DNA of 56,487 nucleotides. Origin: JBFMFR01 sp040752025. Its GTDB lineage: Bacteria; Chloroflexota; Anaerolineae; Anaerolineales; UBA4823. A model generated the notes under the pieces. It searched no databases, had not been told where the DNA came from, and saw nothing but the letters and a program-made list of their open reading frames with translations. This document shows positions 32,668 through 41,041 of this stretch, one piece after another; the first letter of the stretch is position 1; each line of letters opens with the position of its first letter. The stretch spans positions 1 to 56,487 of the forward strand of contig JBFMFR010000046.1 of the NCBI GenBank assembly GCA_040752025.1, read 5' to 3'. Made by a program: the position numbers and the translations under genes.

Positions 32668-32997
32668 ATGAATCACGAACTCGCTATTTTTGAAATGCAG
32701 GCGCAACTCTGCCAATCACTTGGGCATACCATTCGCCTGCGAATTATTCATGCATTGAAAGAGGGCCCAAAATCGGTCAATGAGATTGCCACAGCCGTAG
32801 ATGCTTCCCAACCCACAATCTCGCGCCACCTTTCATTGCTGCGATCTACAGGCCTGTTAGCCTCTCATCGCAGGGGAATCGAAGTCTTTTACGAGATTAC
32901 GAACCCGAAAATCGTAGAGGTATGTGAGATGATGCGCTCCATCCTGGCAGAACGCGAGGCGCAGCAGTTAGAGCTTTTGCAGCATATCCAAGTGTAA
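32668..32997 (+). CDS. ArsR-family transcriptional regulator
   Basis: 109 aa winged-helix protein (SLGHTIRLRIIHAL, then SVNEIATAVDASQPTISRHL). Two cysteines, Cys15 and Cys86, lie outside the usual metal-binding CXC site and could form a thiol or persulfide switch, as in sulfur-sensing ArsR proteins (SqrR/BigR), although the positions differ from those. It follows the membrane subunit by 22 bp and overlaps the next regulator frame. Probable target: the promoter at 26353-26412. Confidence 0.75.
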   Translation: MNHELAIFEMQAQLCQSLGHTIRLRIIHALKEGPKSVNEIATAVDASQPTISRHLSLLRSTGLLASHRRGIEVFYEITNPKIVEVCEMMRSILAEREAQQLELLQHIQV

Positions 32998-33011
32998 TGT
33001 GGAGGTGTCTT

Positions 33012-33680
33012 GTGTCTGAAGAACATATGCCGGGAAAACTGAAGTGGGATGTACATACATCGCTTGGAGGCTCGACCGCCCTCGCCCAGGATGCTTGTTG
33101 TGGTGGAGAGACTCCGTTTGGCTCCCGCCTGCGCGCACTGCGCCAGGAGCAAGGCCTCAGCATTCGTTCCCTGGCGGCAAAATGCAGCATCAGCGCGAAT
33201 ACGCTCAGTTTGATCGAGAACAACCATACATCTCCTAGCCTGAACACGCTCCAATTGCTGGCGCGTGGATTGGGGATTCCTTTGGCAACTTTTTTCGAGG
33301 AAGAAAAGCCGGTGTATGAACTGGTTTACCAGCAGAAAGGGCTGCGCCCATTGGTGCAATTTGCCAACGGAACGCTAGAGAATTTAGGGGAGGGCCTGCC
33401 CCCCCTGGGGGCCGAACCTATTCTGGTAACGCTCAATGCTTATCTTGGCGATACGGAAAATATCAGCCACGTGGGTCGCGAGTTTATCTTCTGCCTCGAA
33501 GGGGAGGTAACCTGCATGGTTGCGGACCAGGAGTATCATCTCTCGCCGGGCGACAGCCTGCTCTTTGATGCGCGCGCTGCGCATCGCTGGTTGAACACAT
33601 CCCCTACTGAGGCCAAGCTTCTGGTTTTGTTTTGCCCGATGGAAGCGCGTGATCAGCCCGCTGAGCGCCACCTGGGTTAA
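33012..33680 (+). CDS. XRE-family regulator with cupin domain (second of two)
   Basis: 222 aa from GTG 33012, seven bases after GGAGG (33001-33005); an ATG at 32997 precedes that site and is less likely. The HTH (LRALRQEQGLSIRSLAAKCS, NTLSLIENNHTSPSLNTLQL) and cupin (GREFIFCLEGEVTCMV, LSPGDSLLFDARAAHRWL) match the first regulator at 25555. A CC pair (DACCGGET) precedes the HTH. It is the last gene of the sulfur locus and converges with rsmI. Confidence 0.75.
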   Translation: MSEEHMPGKLKWDVHTSLGGSTALAQDACCGGETPFGSRLRALRQEQGLSIRSLAAKCSISANTLSLIENNHTSPSLNTLQLLARGLGIPLATFFEEEKPVYELVYQQKGLRPLVQFANGTLENLGEGLPPLGAEPILVTLNAYLGDTENISHVGREFIFCLEGEVTCMVADQEYHLSPGDSLLFDARAAHRWLNTSPTEAKLLVLFCPMEARDQPAERHLG

Positions 33681-33693
33681 TCTGCGGAGATCG

Positions 33694-34524
33694 CTAAGAA
33701 TTCCTTTGCAATTCCATCACGCGCTGGTAGATCTCCCGGCGCGGCCGGCCCGATAGCGCGGCAATTTCCCCGGCGATGTGCGCCGGCGAGTCGCCGCGCT
33801 TCAGGCGTTCGAGCAAGGCCTGGTGCAGCTTTTCGTCGCTCCAGGGCGATTCTATTGTGGTTTTACCAGCCACAACCAGGGTGAACTCGCCGCGCGGCGC
33901 TTGTTGCTGGAAATGTTCTCGCGCTTGAGCCAACGTTCCGCGAAAGATCTCTTCGTGCATTTTGGTGAGTTCGCGCGCCGCTGCCACCGTCCGATCACCT
34001 AAGGTCTCGTGTAGATCTTGCAATGCCTCCAGGAGGCGATGCGGTGTTTCCAGGAAGATCAGCGTGTAAGGCAGGTCAGCAACTTGCGCCAGCTTTTGAC
34101 GGCGCTCACTGGCCTTGCGCGGCAGATACCCCAGGTACAGGAACGAGTCGGTTGGCAGCCCAGAAGCCACCAGGGCAGCGACCGGCGCGCTGGGCCCAGG
34201 GATTGGGCTGACGCTGTGCCCCGCTTGCAGGGCGGCCTTGACGAGTTCGTAGCCAGGATCGTTCAGGGCAGGCGTCCCGGCGTCGGAAACCAGGGCCACA
34301 TCGCCCTGCTCTAACGCGGCCAACACCACACTCAGCTTGCTGAGCTTGTTGTGCTCATAGTAGCTGGTCATTGGGGTTTGGATGTGGTAGTGGTTGAGCA
34401 GTTTGCGCGTCTGGCGCGTATCTTCGACCGCGATCAAACGGACCTGGCTCAGGATGCGCAACGCGCGCGCACTGATATCCTCCAGGTTTCCGATTGGGGT
34501 GGCGATCAGGTACAGGGTTCCCAC
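33694..34524 (-). CDS. rsmI: 16S rRNA (cytidine-1402 2'-O) methyltransferase
   Basis: 276 aa. Tetrapyrrole-methylase fold with the RsmI start GTLYLIATPIGNLEDIS, VEDTRQTRKLL, and the SDAGTPALNDPG motif. It methylates the 2'-O of C1402 in 16S rRNA. It lies six bases after the lipoprotein gene and is the last gene of the minus-strand operon that begins with DUF951. Confidence 0.93.
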   Translation of the reverse strand: MGTLYLIATPIGNLEDISARALRILSQVRLIAVEDTRQTRKLLNHYHIQTPMTSYYEHNKLSKLSVVLAALEQGDVALVSDAGTPALNDPGYELVKAALQAGHSVSPIPGPSAPVAALVASGLPTDSFLYLGYLPRKASERRQKLAQVADLPYTLIFLETPHRLLEALQDLHETLGDRTVAAARELTKMHEEIFRGTLAQAREHFQQQAPRGEFTLVVAGKTTIESPWSDEKLHQALLERLKRGDSPAHIAGEIAALSGRPRREIYQRVMELQRNS

Positions 34525-34530
34525 GGCGGG

Positions 34531-35625
34531 TTAGGGAGCAGCCCAGGTTGAGAATTGGAGGGTCAGTGCGGAATTCTGGGCGTTATAACCTTTCATGAGC
34601 ATAAAGCCATATAGGCCGGAACTTGTCTGGTAGCACAGATACAAATCCTTCAGGCCCTTGAGGGCGATTGTCCCGCTGCCGAGCGCAGTCGCCTTGCATT
34701 TTTCATAAGACGGCTGGTTGCCACCATACAGGCCGAAAGCCGCACCGTTCAAAGGGGTGAATTGTGGGTTGGAATCCAGGCCGAATTCATAGAGAACGTC
34801 CTCGCCCACGCCGCTGTTTACCTGGTTCGTGTCCAGATCGATGGCGTCATTGGGAGCCAGGGTTTTCGAGCCGGTCACTAACACCGCTGGCCCGGTGGTG
34901 GCTGTTACGGAGGAGGTTGCCTCGGCTGACTGCTCAACAACGATGCGCACCCAGAAATACGAGCCACCGCCGGGACCGATTCCGAACCAATCCCCGGACT
35001 CGTTCTTCAATTTCCAGTTGCTCTGGTAGGTGTCTGCCTCTAGCGGAGCAACCATATCAACGGCAACATCGATGCTTGTCCCGGGTGGTACTGCGGTGGG
35101 CATGGGAACTTCCAGGTCTGCTCCCAGGTCGTCGCCAGAGAAGAAGGCGATCGAATAATCTTCAGTCCAGGCGCAAGTCCCCACGTTTTGCAGTCGCCAG
35201 ATCTTGGTAAAATCTTCCCCCGGCGACATCACCGTATCGTCTGGGATGGTAACATCGATGCTGGGAGATCCGGCGGCAGCCAGATCGCAGGACACGACTG
35301 GTGCAGCAGTTGTGGCTGGAGGCTTTGTGGGGGAGGCCGCTGTCGCCTGGACGGTTGGCGTAGCGGTCGCCAGTTCGGCGCTGGTGGGAGCAGGCGTATC
35401 GGAGGGGGCGGGTGACTCCGCCGCTGCCTGTGTCAGGCGCGCCTCGACGGTCTGGTAGGCCTGGGTAACACCCAATGTCGCGGTTGCTTCGGTCTTGGAG
35501 GAGGGTAAGTTGCACCCGGACAGGATCAATGCCAGGAGCACAACCAGGTGGAGTGCAGTGTGCTTGAAGTGTTGCGCGCTGACGTGGCGCGCGTGTAGAG
35601 CTAAACGCGAAAAGATTGTGTTCAT
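34531..35625 (-). CDS. Lipoprotein with NBR1-Ig-like domain
   Basis: 364 aa. Lipobox LALILSGC (about residue 38), then a 75-residue Ala/Thr/Pro-rich linker. Residues about 120-230 match the NBR1 Ig-like domain: FTKIWRLQNVGTCAWTEDY, then VPPGTSIDVAVDMVAP and YQSNWKLKNESGDWFG. A C-terminal beta-rich module follows. The start overlaps the glycosyltransferase stop (4 bp). Function unknown; it is a surface protein typical of Chloroflexota. Confidence 0.75.
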   Translation of the reverse strand: MNTIFSRLALHARHVSAQHFKHTALHLVVLLALILSGCNLPSSKTEATATLGVTQAYQTVEARLTQAAAESPAPSDTPAPTSAELATATPTVQATAASPTKPPATTAAPVVSCDLAAAGSPSIDVTIPDDTVMSPGEDFTKIWRLQNVGTCAWTEDYSIAFFSGDDLGADLEVPMPTAVPPGTSIDVAVDMVAPLEADTYQSNWKLKNESGDWFGIGPGGGSYFWVRIVVEQSAEATSSVTATTGPAVLVTGSKTLAPNDAIDLDTNQVNSGVGEDVLYEFGLDSNPQFTPLNGAAFGLYGGNQPSYEKCKATALGSGTIALKGLKDLYLCYQTSSGLYGFMLMKGYNAQNSALTLQFSTWAAP

Positions 35626-36779
35626 AGGTTTTCCAAAACTCTTGTCGTCTGAGATAGTTTTTCTGCCAGGAGGTGCGCGATTTGGCGGGCAGCCTGTGGC
35701 TTTGCCAGTTTCTGGCAGGCGGCAACTGCCCGGTCACGCCGCTCTGGATGCAGCAGCCAATTTTGCACAGCCAGGGCGACTTGCTCGGGCCGAGGCGTCC
35801 AAACGCCGGCCCCTTCGTCGACAACGTACGTGACGTTGCCGTCTTCCTGGCCTGGAAGCCGATTGTAGAGCACCATGGGCAGCCCAGCAATCAGCGCTTC
35901 GCTGATCGTGCCTGGCCCAGCTTTGGTGACCAGCACATCCGCAGCGCGCATGAAATCGGGCATTTCTCGCACGAAGCCATAGATGTACGTAGGGATGGGC
36001 CAACGCGTGGCCTCCAGACGTTCTTTCAGGCTCTGGTTACGACCGGTGACAACCACCAACGATGCGGATGCGCAAGTATTGGCGATCGCCCAGGCGGTTT
36101 TTTCCAGGGGGCCCATGCCATCACCGCCGCCTACCAGCAGCACCAGGGGGCGATCCTGCGGCCAGCCGAAACGCGCTCGCAGCGCGTTGCAATCTCCTGG
36201 CGGTTGGCAAAAGCGGTCCGCTACCGGCAACCCGACCACCTTTACTTGCTCTGGCTGCATGCCGAAGATCAGGGCGCGCTGATAGGCTGTTTCGGTCGGG
36301 ACCAGGCATAGATCGGCGCGCGGGTGGTACCACATCGCATGCGTCGTTACCATGTCGGTGACAACGGTGACGAAGGGCGGATGGCTTTTACCCAGGGCGC
36401 GCAGCAGCGGCCAATTTGCCAGGGGGTGGATGGATACGATCAAATCACTGGGGTGCTGCCGGATCAGATTATGGATCGCCCGGCGGATGTAAGGCCAGGC
36501 GCTGACATTGAGCAGGGTTGCCCGGCGGTCACCGTTGCTCAAGCGATACCCGAGGCCCCAGGCCTGGGGCAAGCGCATGATCTTTGGATATAAAGAAGGC
36601 ATGCGATTGAGCGGCGGCGGGGCGTAATCCAGAAAAATGTCAACCATTTTGGTGGAAAAAGTATCGCCATATTCCAGTTGTAAGCCCTCGATAATTGCTT
36701 CGGCTGCGGAGCGATGCCCGCCACCTGTGTCCGAGAATAAAAATAAGATGTGTGGGCGTTCAGGGTGCAAGCTGTTCAC
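35622..36779 (-). CDS. MGDG-synthase-like glycosyltransferase (GT28 fold)
   Basis: 385 aa. N-terminal SDTGGGHRSAAEAIIEGL is the MGDG-synthase/UgtP acceptor loop, and the C-terminal half has LVLLVGGGDGMGPLEK and TKAGPGTISEAL-type nucleotide-sugar binding. Such enzymes add hexoses to diacylglycerol. The linkage with a lipoprotein and rsmI is only positional. Its start overlaps the DUF951 gene by 20 bp, so it is co-transcribed with that gene. Confidence 0.8.
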   Translation of the reverse strand: MNSLHPERPHILFLFSDTGGGHRSAAEAIIEGLQLEYGDTFSTKMVDIFLDYAPPPLNRMPSLYPKIMRLPQAWGLGYRLSNGDRRATLLNVSAWPYIRRAIHNLIRQHPSDLIVSIHPLANWPLLRALGKSHPPFVTVVTDMVTTHAMWYHPRADLCLVPTETAYQRALIFGMQPEQVKVVGLPVADRFCQPPGDCNALRARFGWPQDRPLVLLVGGGDGMGPLEKTAWAIANTCASASLVVVTGRNQSLKERLEATRWPIPTYIYGFVREMPDFMRAADVLVTKAGPGTISEALIAGLPMVLYNRLPGQEDGNVTYVVDEGAGVWTPRPEQVALAVQNWLLHPERRDRAVAACQKLAKPQAARQIAHLLAEKLSQTTRVLENL

Positions 36780-36969
36780 TTCCTTCTCTTGGCAGCACTT
36801 TTTTCAATCGATGCGCCAACGTGCGGCGGGGCAGCAGCACGCGCCGGCCGCATTGTACGCACTCCAGGCCAATGTCGGCTCCTAAACGGTAGATCTTCCA
36901 GTCAAAGCTGCCACATGGGTGGGGTTTGCGCAATCGCACGATATCGTCGATCTGGATGTCTGGTAACAC
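36760..36969 (-). CDS. DUF951-family small zinc-ribbon-like protein
   Basis: 69 aa from GTG 36969. The pattern IDDIVRLRKPHPCGS, then WKIYRLGADIGLECVQCGRRV is that of DUF951, a small conserved protein often near housekeeping genes; it contains three Cys (CGS and CVQC). No ribosome site is visible, but an extended -10 (TGATATAAT) ends only six bases before GTG, so the message should be leaderless. It is the first gene of the minus-strand operon. Confidence 0.85.
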   Translation of the reverse strand: MLPDIQIDDIVRLRKPHPCGSFDWKIYRLGADIGLECVQCGRRVLLPRRTLAHRLKKVLPREGSEQLAP

Positions 36970-36975
36970 AGAGGC

Positions 36976-36984
36976 ATTATATCA
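36976..36984 (-). promoter_or_regulatory. Extended -10 of the DUF951 operon (leaderless)
   Basis: TATAAT on the minus strand (plus 36976-36981) is preceded by TG (plus 36983-36984), forming an extended -10. It ends six bases before the start GTG. Such spacing places the transcription start at or next to the initiation codon. No good -35 is visible. Confidence 0.6.
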
Positions 36985-37057
36985 CGGTAAAGCAGGCGGC
37001 TTTCCGGCACAATCTTGGAGGTGGAAAGTGAAGAGATAAGGGTTGGCAAAGGCTGAA

Positions 37058-37066
37058 TGGTATAAT
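37058..37066 (+). promoter_or_regulatory. Extended -10 promoter of the site-2 protease operon
   Basis: TGGTATAAT at 37058-37066 has the extended TGn and a perfect -10 hexamer. No -35 at the right distance is clear. AAGGAG (37078-37083) precedes the ATG at 37091. It is divergent from the DUF951 promoter. Confidence 0.55.
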
Positions 37067-37090
37067 TGCATCTCATAAGGAGATGGTGAA

Positions 37091-37729
37091 ATGCTTTTTG
37101 ATGTTTTCAAAGATCCTTCTTTGTTATTGGCTCGAGTGGTGGTATTGGTGGTTGCGTTTTCTGTGCATGAATTTGCCCACGCCTGGACAGCCAATTATTT
37201 CGGTGATGATACGCCTCGCATGAACGGGCGACTGACGCTCAACCCCCTGGCGCACCTGGACCCCATTGGTTCTTTACTTTTGCTGGTGGCGGGTTTCGGT
37301 TGGGCCAAGCCTGTACCCGTCAGCCCTTACGTTTTGCAGCGGCGCGCCCCGTCTGCCCTGATGTGGGTATCCCTGGCAGGACCGCTTTCGAATTTCCTCA
37401 TGGCGGTCTTTGCTGCTATCCCATTTCGCCTGGGTCTGGTCAGTTTATACAGTTCCAACTCGCAACCTCACCTAATTCCGGGCGCTTCTGAAATCCTGTG
37501 GGAATTTCTGTTGATTAACCTGATCTTGATGTTGTTCAACCTGATCCCTATTTCTCCGTTGGATGGGGACAAGATTGCAGATTATTTCTTTCCTCCCGCC
37601 TGGGGCAGGGTCCTGGATAACATCCGGCCTTATGGTCCGGTGATCTTGATATTAGTTGCTTTTACGGGCTTGATTAACTTCATCATCGGACCTGCTTTGA
37701 ACGTTTTGCTGCGTTTATTGCTGGGTTGA
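37091..37729 (+). CDS. Site-2 protease-family membrane metalloprotease
   Basis: 212 aa, about five membrane helices. HEFAH at 26-30 (His26, Glu27, His30) is the zinc-binding motif in the first helix; the third ligand is the Asp in SPLDGDKI (about 158). These proteases cut within membranes. It starts the plus-strand set with the HD, TyrA-like and KBL genes. Substrate unknown. Confidence 0.88.
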   Translation: MLFDVFKDPSLLLARVVVLVVAFSVHEFAHAWTANYFGDDTPRMNGRLTLNPLAHLDPIGSLLLLVAGFGWAKPVPVSPYVLQRRAPSALMWVSLAGPLSNFLMAVFAAIPFRLGLVSLYSSNSQPHLIPGASEILWEFLLINLILMLFNLIPISPLDGDKIADYFFPPAWGRVLDNIRPYGPVILILVAFTGLINFIIGPALNVLLRLLLG

Positions 37730-37733
37730 GACG

Positions 37734-38261
37734 GTGCGCGTTGCTTACCGGGTTCGGCAATTCTGGAACGCAGTCGCGGCGACTCCGAACCTGGAAGGTT
37801 ACTCTCAAGCACAAGATGTGCTTTCGCCGCAACTGATGGCGCTGTTCTTACGTTTGCAGGCCAGTGAGCAGGCGCATAGCCTGGGCGTTTTTCGCCAGTT
37901 GCGCCAGAATGGTTTTGTCAATCCGGATTTATTGGCAGCAGCCTTGCTTCACGATATTGGCAAAAGCTGTTATCCTCTAAATCTCTGGGAGCGGGTTTTG
38001 ATCGTTCTCGTGAAAGCCCTTCTACCGCAAAAAGTGAAAGACTGGGGGCAGTCCGAGCCGCGCGGTTGGAAGCGTCCCTTTGTGGTCGCTGAACAGCATC
38101 CTGACTGGGGGGCGGCTTTGGCTGCAGACGCAGGCGCGTCTCCGCGAGTGGTGTCTTTGATCCGGCAACACCAGGATCGAGTGGATCCTGTACCAACCGG
38201 TCCAGGCACCTCCGAGGATCATCTCTTATTTCTTCTTCAACAATACGATAACGAAAGTTGA
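37734..38261 (+). CDS. HD-domain hydrolase
   Basis: 175 aa from GTG 37734. The HD motif is LLHDIGKSCYP, with an earlier His (HSLGVFRQL) and further His residues (about 120 and 147) that can complete the metal site. Such proteins are phosphohydrolases, often of nucleotides. It is four bases after the protease stop and 10 bases before the TyrA-like gene, so the genes are co-transcribed. Target unknown. Confidence 0.7.
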   Translation: MRVAYRVRQFWNAVAATPNLEGYSQAQDVLSPQLMALFLRLQASEQAHSLGVFRQLRQNGFVNPDLLAAALLHDIGKSCYPLNLWERVLIVLVKALLPQKVKDWGQSEPRGWKRPFVVAEQHPDWGAALAADAGASPRVVSLIRQHQDRVDPVPTGPGTSEDHLLFLLQQYDNES

Positions 38262-38271
38262 GGTATAAACC

Positions 38272-39267
38272 ATGGCGATTCGAATTACGATTGTGGGTCT
38301 TGGACAAATTGGCACTTCGATTGGTTTAGCTTTAGCGGATCATCAAGAGCTGCTATTTCGGGTAGGCCACGATCGCGAGTTACAGGTTGCGCGCCAGGCA
38401 GAAAAAATGGGCGCGCTGGATCGGGTTGAGATCAATTTACCCAAGGCGGTGCGTGATTCTGAACTGGTGCTTTTATCTCTGCCGATCGACCAGATCCGGG
38501 AAACTATGGAAATCGTCGCACCCGATCTGAAAGAGGGCGCAGTGGTGATGGATACCGGACCGATCAAGGAAGCAGTTGCCGCCTGGGCCGGAGAACTACT
38601 CCCACAAGGGCGCCATTACGTGGGCCTGACTCCCGTGATCAACCCCGCCTATCTACATGATGTTATCTCGGGCGTTGAGGCCGCCCGGCCGGATTTGTTC
38701 CGCAGAGGGATGATGGCGATTGTCGCCCCGCCGCGCGCTAATTCGGATGCGATCAAGCTGGCGGCTGACCTGACGCGCTTGCTGGGGGCAATGTCGTTCT
38801 TTGCCGATCCGGCTGAAATCGATGGCTTGATGGCTGCCACGCACACTCTGCCCCAGGTGATGGCGGCCGGTTTGCTCAACGCGACTGTGGACCAGCCAGG
38901 GTGGCGTGAAGGGCGTAAGGTCGCAGGGCGAGCTTATGCAGAAGTTTCGGGGGCGATTACCCATCTCAGTGATCCGAATGCCCTTACCGCCTCGATCTTG
39001 ATCAACCAGCAAAACGTGAAACGTGTTCTGGATGGCGCTATCGCCGCACTACAAGCCATCCGCGGCGATATCGAAGCAGGCGATGAGGCTGCGCTGCAAG
39101 AGCGCCTGGGGCGTGCTCGCCGCGCTCGTGAACTCTGGTGGCATGCTCGCCAGGCAGCCGATTGGGCAAATGAAGATGTCCCCCCTGTCAGTGTTCCGGA
39201 GAATCCGGGTATCCTTGGCCGGCTTTTTGGCACCAGCAACCGGCCCAGGCCCCGTGACAAAAAGTGA
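38272..39267 (+). CDS. TyrA-like NAD(P)-binding dehydrogenase lacking the classical motif
   Basis: 331 aa. Rossmann GLGQIGTSIGLAL (9-21) and the two-domain layout match prephenate/arogenate dehydrogenases, and THTLPQVMAAGLLNA replaces the family's SHLPH region. However the substrate motif HPMAGSE is replaced by GLTPVINP, and no chorismate or aromatic-pathway gene is near. It may act on a different acid, or be a divergent arogenate dehydrogenase. Confidence 0.6.
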   Translation: MAIRITIVGLGQIGTSIGLALADHQELLFRVGHDRELQVARQAEKMGALDRVEINLPKAVRDSELVLLSLPIDQIRETMEIVAPDLKEGAVVMDTGPIKEAVAAWAGELLPQGRHYVGLTPVINPAYLHDVISGVEAARPDLFRRGMMAIVAPPRANSDAIKLAADLTRLLGAMSFFADPAEIDGLMAATHTLPQVMAAGLLNATVDQPGWREGRKVAGRAYAEVSGAITHLSDPNALTASILINQQNVKRVLDGAIAALQAIRGDIEAGDEAALQERLGRARRARELWWHARQAADWANEDVPPVSVPENPGILGRLFGTSNRPRPRDKK

Positions 39268-39294
39268 TAGATCAAAAGAGGAGCGAGATCAAAA

Positions 39295-40479
39295 ATGTCG
39301 AATAAACTCACCTGGATCGAAGATGAACTGAAGAACCTGAAAGATGCGGGTTTGTATAACCGCATTCGCACGTTGGGCTCACCACAAGGCGCCTGGCTGA
39401 TTGTAGATGGCAAGCGCGCCCTCAACTTCTGTTCCAACAACTACCTGGGACTTGCCAACCACCCACGTTTGATCAAGGCGGCGCGTGAGGCTGCCGAAAA
39501 ATATGGCATTGGCCCTGCGGCGGTGCGCACCATCGCGGGCACGATGGACTTGCACGTGCAGTTGGAAGAGCGCCTGGCTGCTTTCAAAGGCGTTTCGTCT
39601 GCCATCACGTTTCAGTCGGGATTCACAGCCAACCTGGCAGCCATCCCAGCTCTGGTGGGTAAGGAAGACGCTATTTTTTCAGATGAACTAAATCATGCCA
39701 GTATTATCGATGGCTGCCGGCTATCTGGGGCGAAGACCATTCGCTACAATCATTGCGATCCAGAGGATCTGCGCCGCGTCTTGCAAGAGCAGCGCTCCCA
39801 ATATCCACGTGCAATGGTGATCACCGATGGCGTTTTCAGCATGGATGGTGATGTTGCCCCGCTGGATAAGATTTATGAAGTCGCGCAGCAATACGATGCA
39901 GTTTTGATGGTGGATGATGCTCACGGCGAGGGGGTGCTTGGCCGGGGTGGACGCGGCATTGTGGACCATTTTGGCCTGCACGGCAAAGTGGATATTGAGG
40001 TTGGCACGCTTTCGAAGGCGTTTGGCGTCGTGGGCGGCGTTGTGGCTGGCAACTCACTTGTGGTTGAATGGCTGCACCAGCGCGGCCGGCCTTTCCTTTT
40101 CTCCTCGGCCATGACTGTGCCCGATACCGCGGCTTGCATGGCCTCTGTGGATCTACTGGAGGAGTCCACGGAGCTGGTTGACAAACTCTGGGACAATACG
40201 CGCTATTTCAAGGATGAAATGAAGCGCATGGGGTTCGATACGGGCAGCAGTGTGACGCCGATCACCCCAGTGATGCTGGGCGAGGCGCCCCTGGCTCAGC
40301 AGTTCAGCCGGGATTTGTTCGAGAATGGCGTATTCGCCATGGCGCTTGGCTTCCCCACTGTGCCGCGCGGCAAGGCGCGCATCCGCGTAATGATCTCAGC
40401 TTCTCATGAAAAGGATGATCTGAACCAGGGGCTGGAGGCCTTCCGCAAGGTAGGGCGCAGCCTGGGCGTTATTGCCTGA
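39295..40479 (+). CDS. Glycine C-acetyltransferase (KBL family)
   Basis: 394 aa. PLP-dependent alpha-oxoamine synthase. Lys241 in TLSKAFGVVGG binds PLP; NFCSNNYLGLA, GTMDLHVQLE and DDAHGEGVLGRGG are typical of KBL and related BioF. KBL splits 2-amino-3-oxobutyrate to glycine and acetyl-CoA. A threonine dehydrogenase gene is not adjacent. BioF is a possible alternative, but the sequence is closer to KBL. Confidence 0.85.
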   Translation: MSNKLTWIEDELKNLKDAGLYNRIRTLGSPQGAWLIVDGKRALNFCSNNYLGLANHPRLIKAAREAAEKYGIGPAAVRTIAGTMDLHVQLEERLAAFKGVSSAITFQSGFTANLAAIPALVGKEDAIFSDELNHASIIDGCRLSGAKTIRYNHCDPEDLRRVLQEQRSQYPRAMVITDGVFSMDGDVAPLDKIYEVAQQYDAVLMVDDAHGEGVLGRGGRGIVDHFGLHGKVDIEVGTLSKAFGVVGGVVAGNSLVVEWLHQRGRPFLFSSAMTVPDTAACMASVDLLEESTELVDKLWDNTRYFKDEMKRMGFDTGSSVTPITPVMLGEAPLAQQFSRDLFENGVFAMALGFPTVPRGKARIRVMISASHEKDDLNQGLEAFRKVGRSLGVIA

Positions 40480-40501
40480 TCCAGATATCTTTGCCAGAAC
40501 A

Positions 40502-40536
40502 TGCACTGGCGCGCCGCAAACAGGCGCGCCAGTGCA
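40502..40536. terminator. 14-bp perfect hairpin after the KBL gene
   Basis: TGCACTGGCGCGCC (40502-40515) pairs perfectly with 40523-40536 around a 7-nt loop. No T-run follows on either strand. It lies between the KBL gene and a minus-strand small gene and may protect the 3' end of the plus transcript or block transcription from both sides. Confidence 0.5.
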
Positions 40537-40610
40537 AGAAACCTCTATGTTTGAACCCAATCAGAAAAATGGGTGTACTTTAAAAAGCTGGTACTCAGAC
40601 AGATGAAATA

Positions 40611-40850
40611 CTAGGCGGCTTTCATCCACTCTTCGAAAGGATCGACTGTGGGATTGGTGCCGGCCCACACGCAGCTCGAGCGACCATCCAGGTTGCATTC
40701 TGATGCGCTTGAGCAACGATGCGCCTGCGCTTGCGGTGGGTAATCTGGGAGCCAATCGGCTGGGTAGATCAACTCAGCTTCCAGGTGCACTTCCTGGCTG
40801 ATATGATGACAAAAACAGGTTTTTATGGGTTGCCACATTTTTACCGACAT
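40611..40850 (-). CDS. Small Cys-containing protein of unknown function
   Basis: 79 aa from ATG 40850, seven bases after GGAGG on the minus strand. It contains two early Cys (CFCHH), then AHRCSSASECNLDGRSSCVWAGTNP near the middle to end, with four Cys in two pairs. The conserved, Trp-containing C-terminus (YPADWLPDYPP, VWAGTNPTVDPF) resembles small proteins I have seen only in Chloroflexota-type genomes, which I cannot name. It is transcribed alone from the promoter at 40883-40911. Confidence 0.6.
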   Translation of the reverse strand: MSVKMWQPIKTCFCHHISQEVHLEAELIYPADWLPDYPPQAQAHRCSSASECNLDGRSSCVWAGTNPTVDPFEEWMKAA

Positions 40851-40882
40851 TTAGATACCTCCGTTCGAACTTATCTTTTTCA

Positions 40883-40911
40883 ATTATACTATCGGGATAA
40901 GCTCGAGCAAA
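40883..40911 (-). promoter_or_regulatory. Promoter of the small Cys-containing gene
   Basis: On the minus strand TTTGCT (plus 40906-40911) and TATAAT (plus 40883-40888) are 17 bp apart. A ribosome site GGAGG follows before ATG 40850. Confidence 0.5.
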
Positions 40912-41013
40912 GGGCAGAACCTGGCAAACCGGATAACGGTCACTGATTTTGTGAGGAAATCTGTAATTATGCCAAAGAAAATGGGCAAAATGCATGCTTC
41001 CTGGCAAAATCGG

Positions 41014-41041
41014 TTGACATCTGGCCTTACTCACGTATAAT
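41014..41041 (+). promoter_or_regulatory. Near-consensus promoter of the peptide ABC importer
   Basis: TTGACA (41014-41019), 16-bp spacing and TATAAT (41036-41041). The next 120 nt contain two near-perfect ribosome sites: AAAGGAGG at 41078-41084, followed by a GTG-started 21-codon frame (41087-41152) that ends exactly at the second site, AAAGGAGGAG (41152-41161), six bases before the real ATG. The short frame could be a leader but its start is too close to its ribosome site, so it is listed only as possible. Confidence 0.65.
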
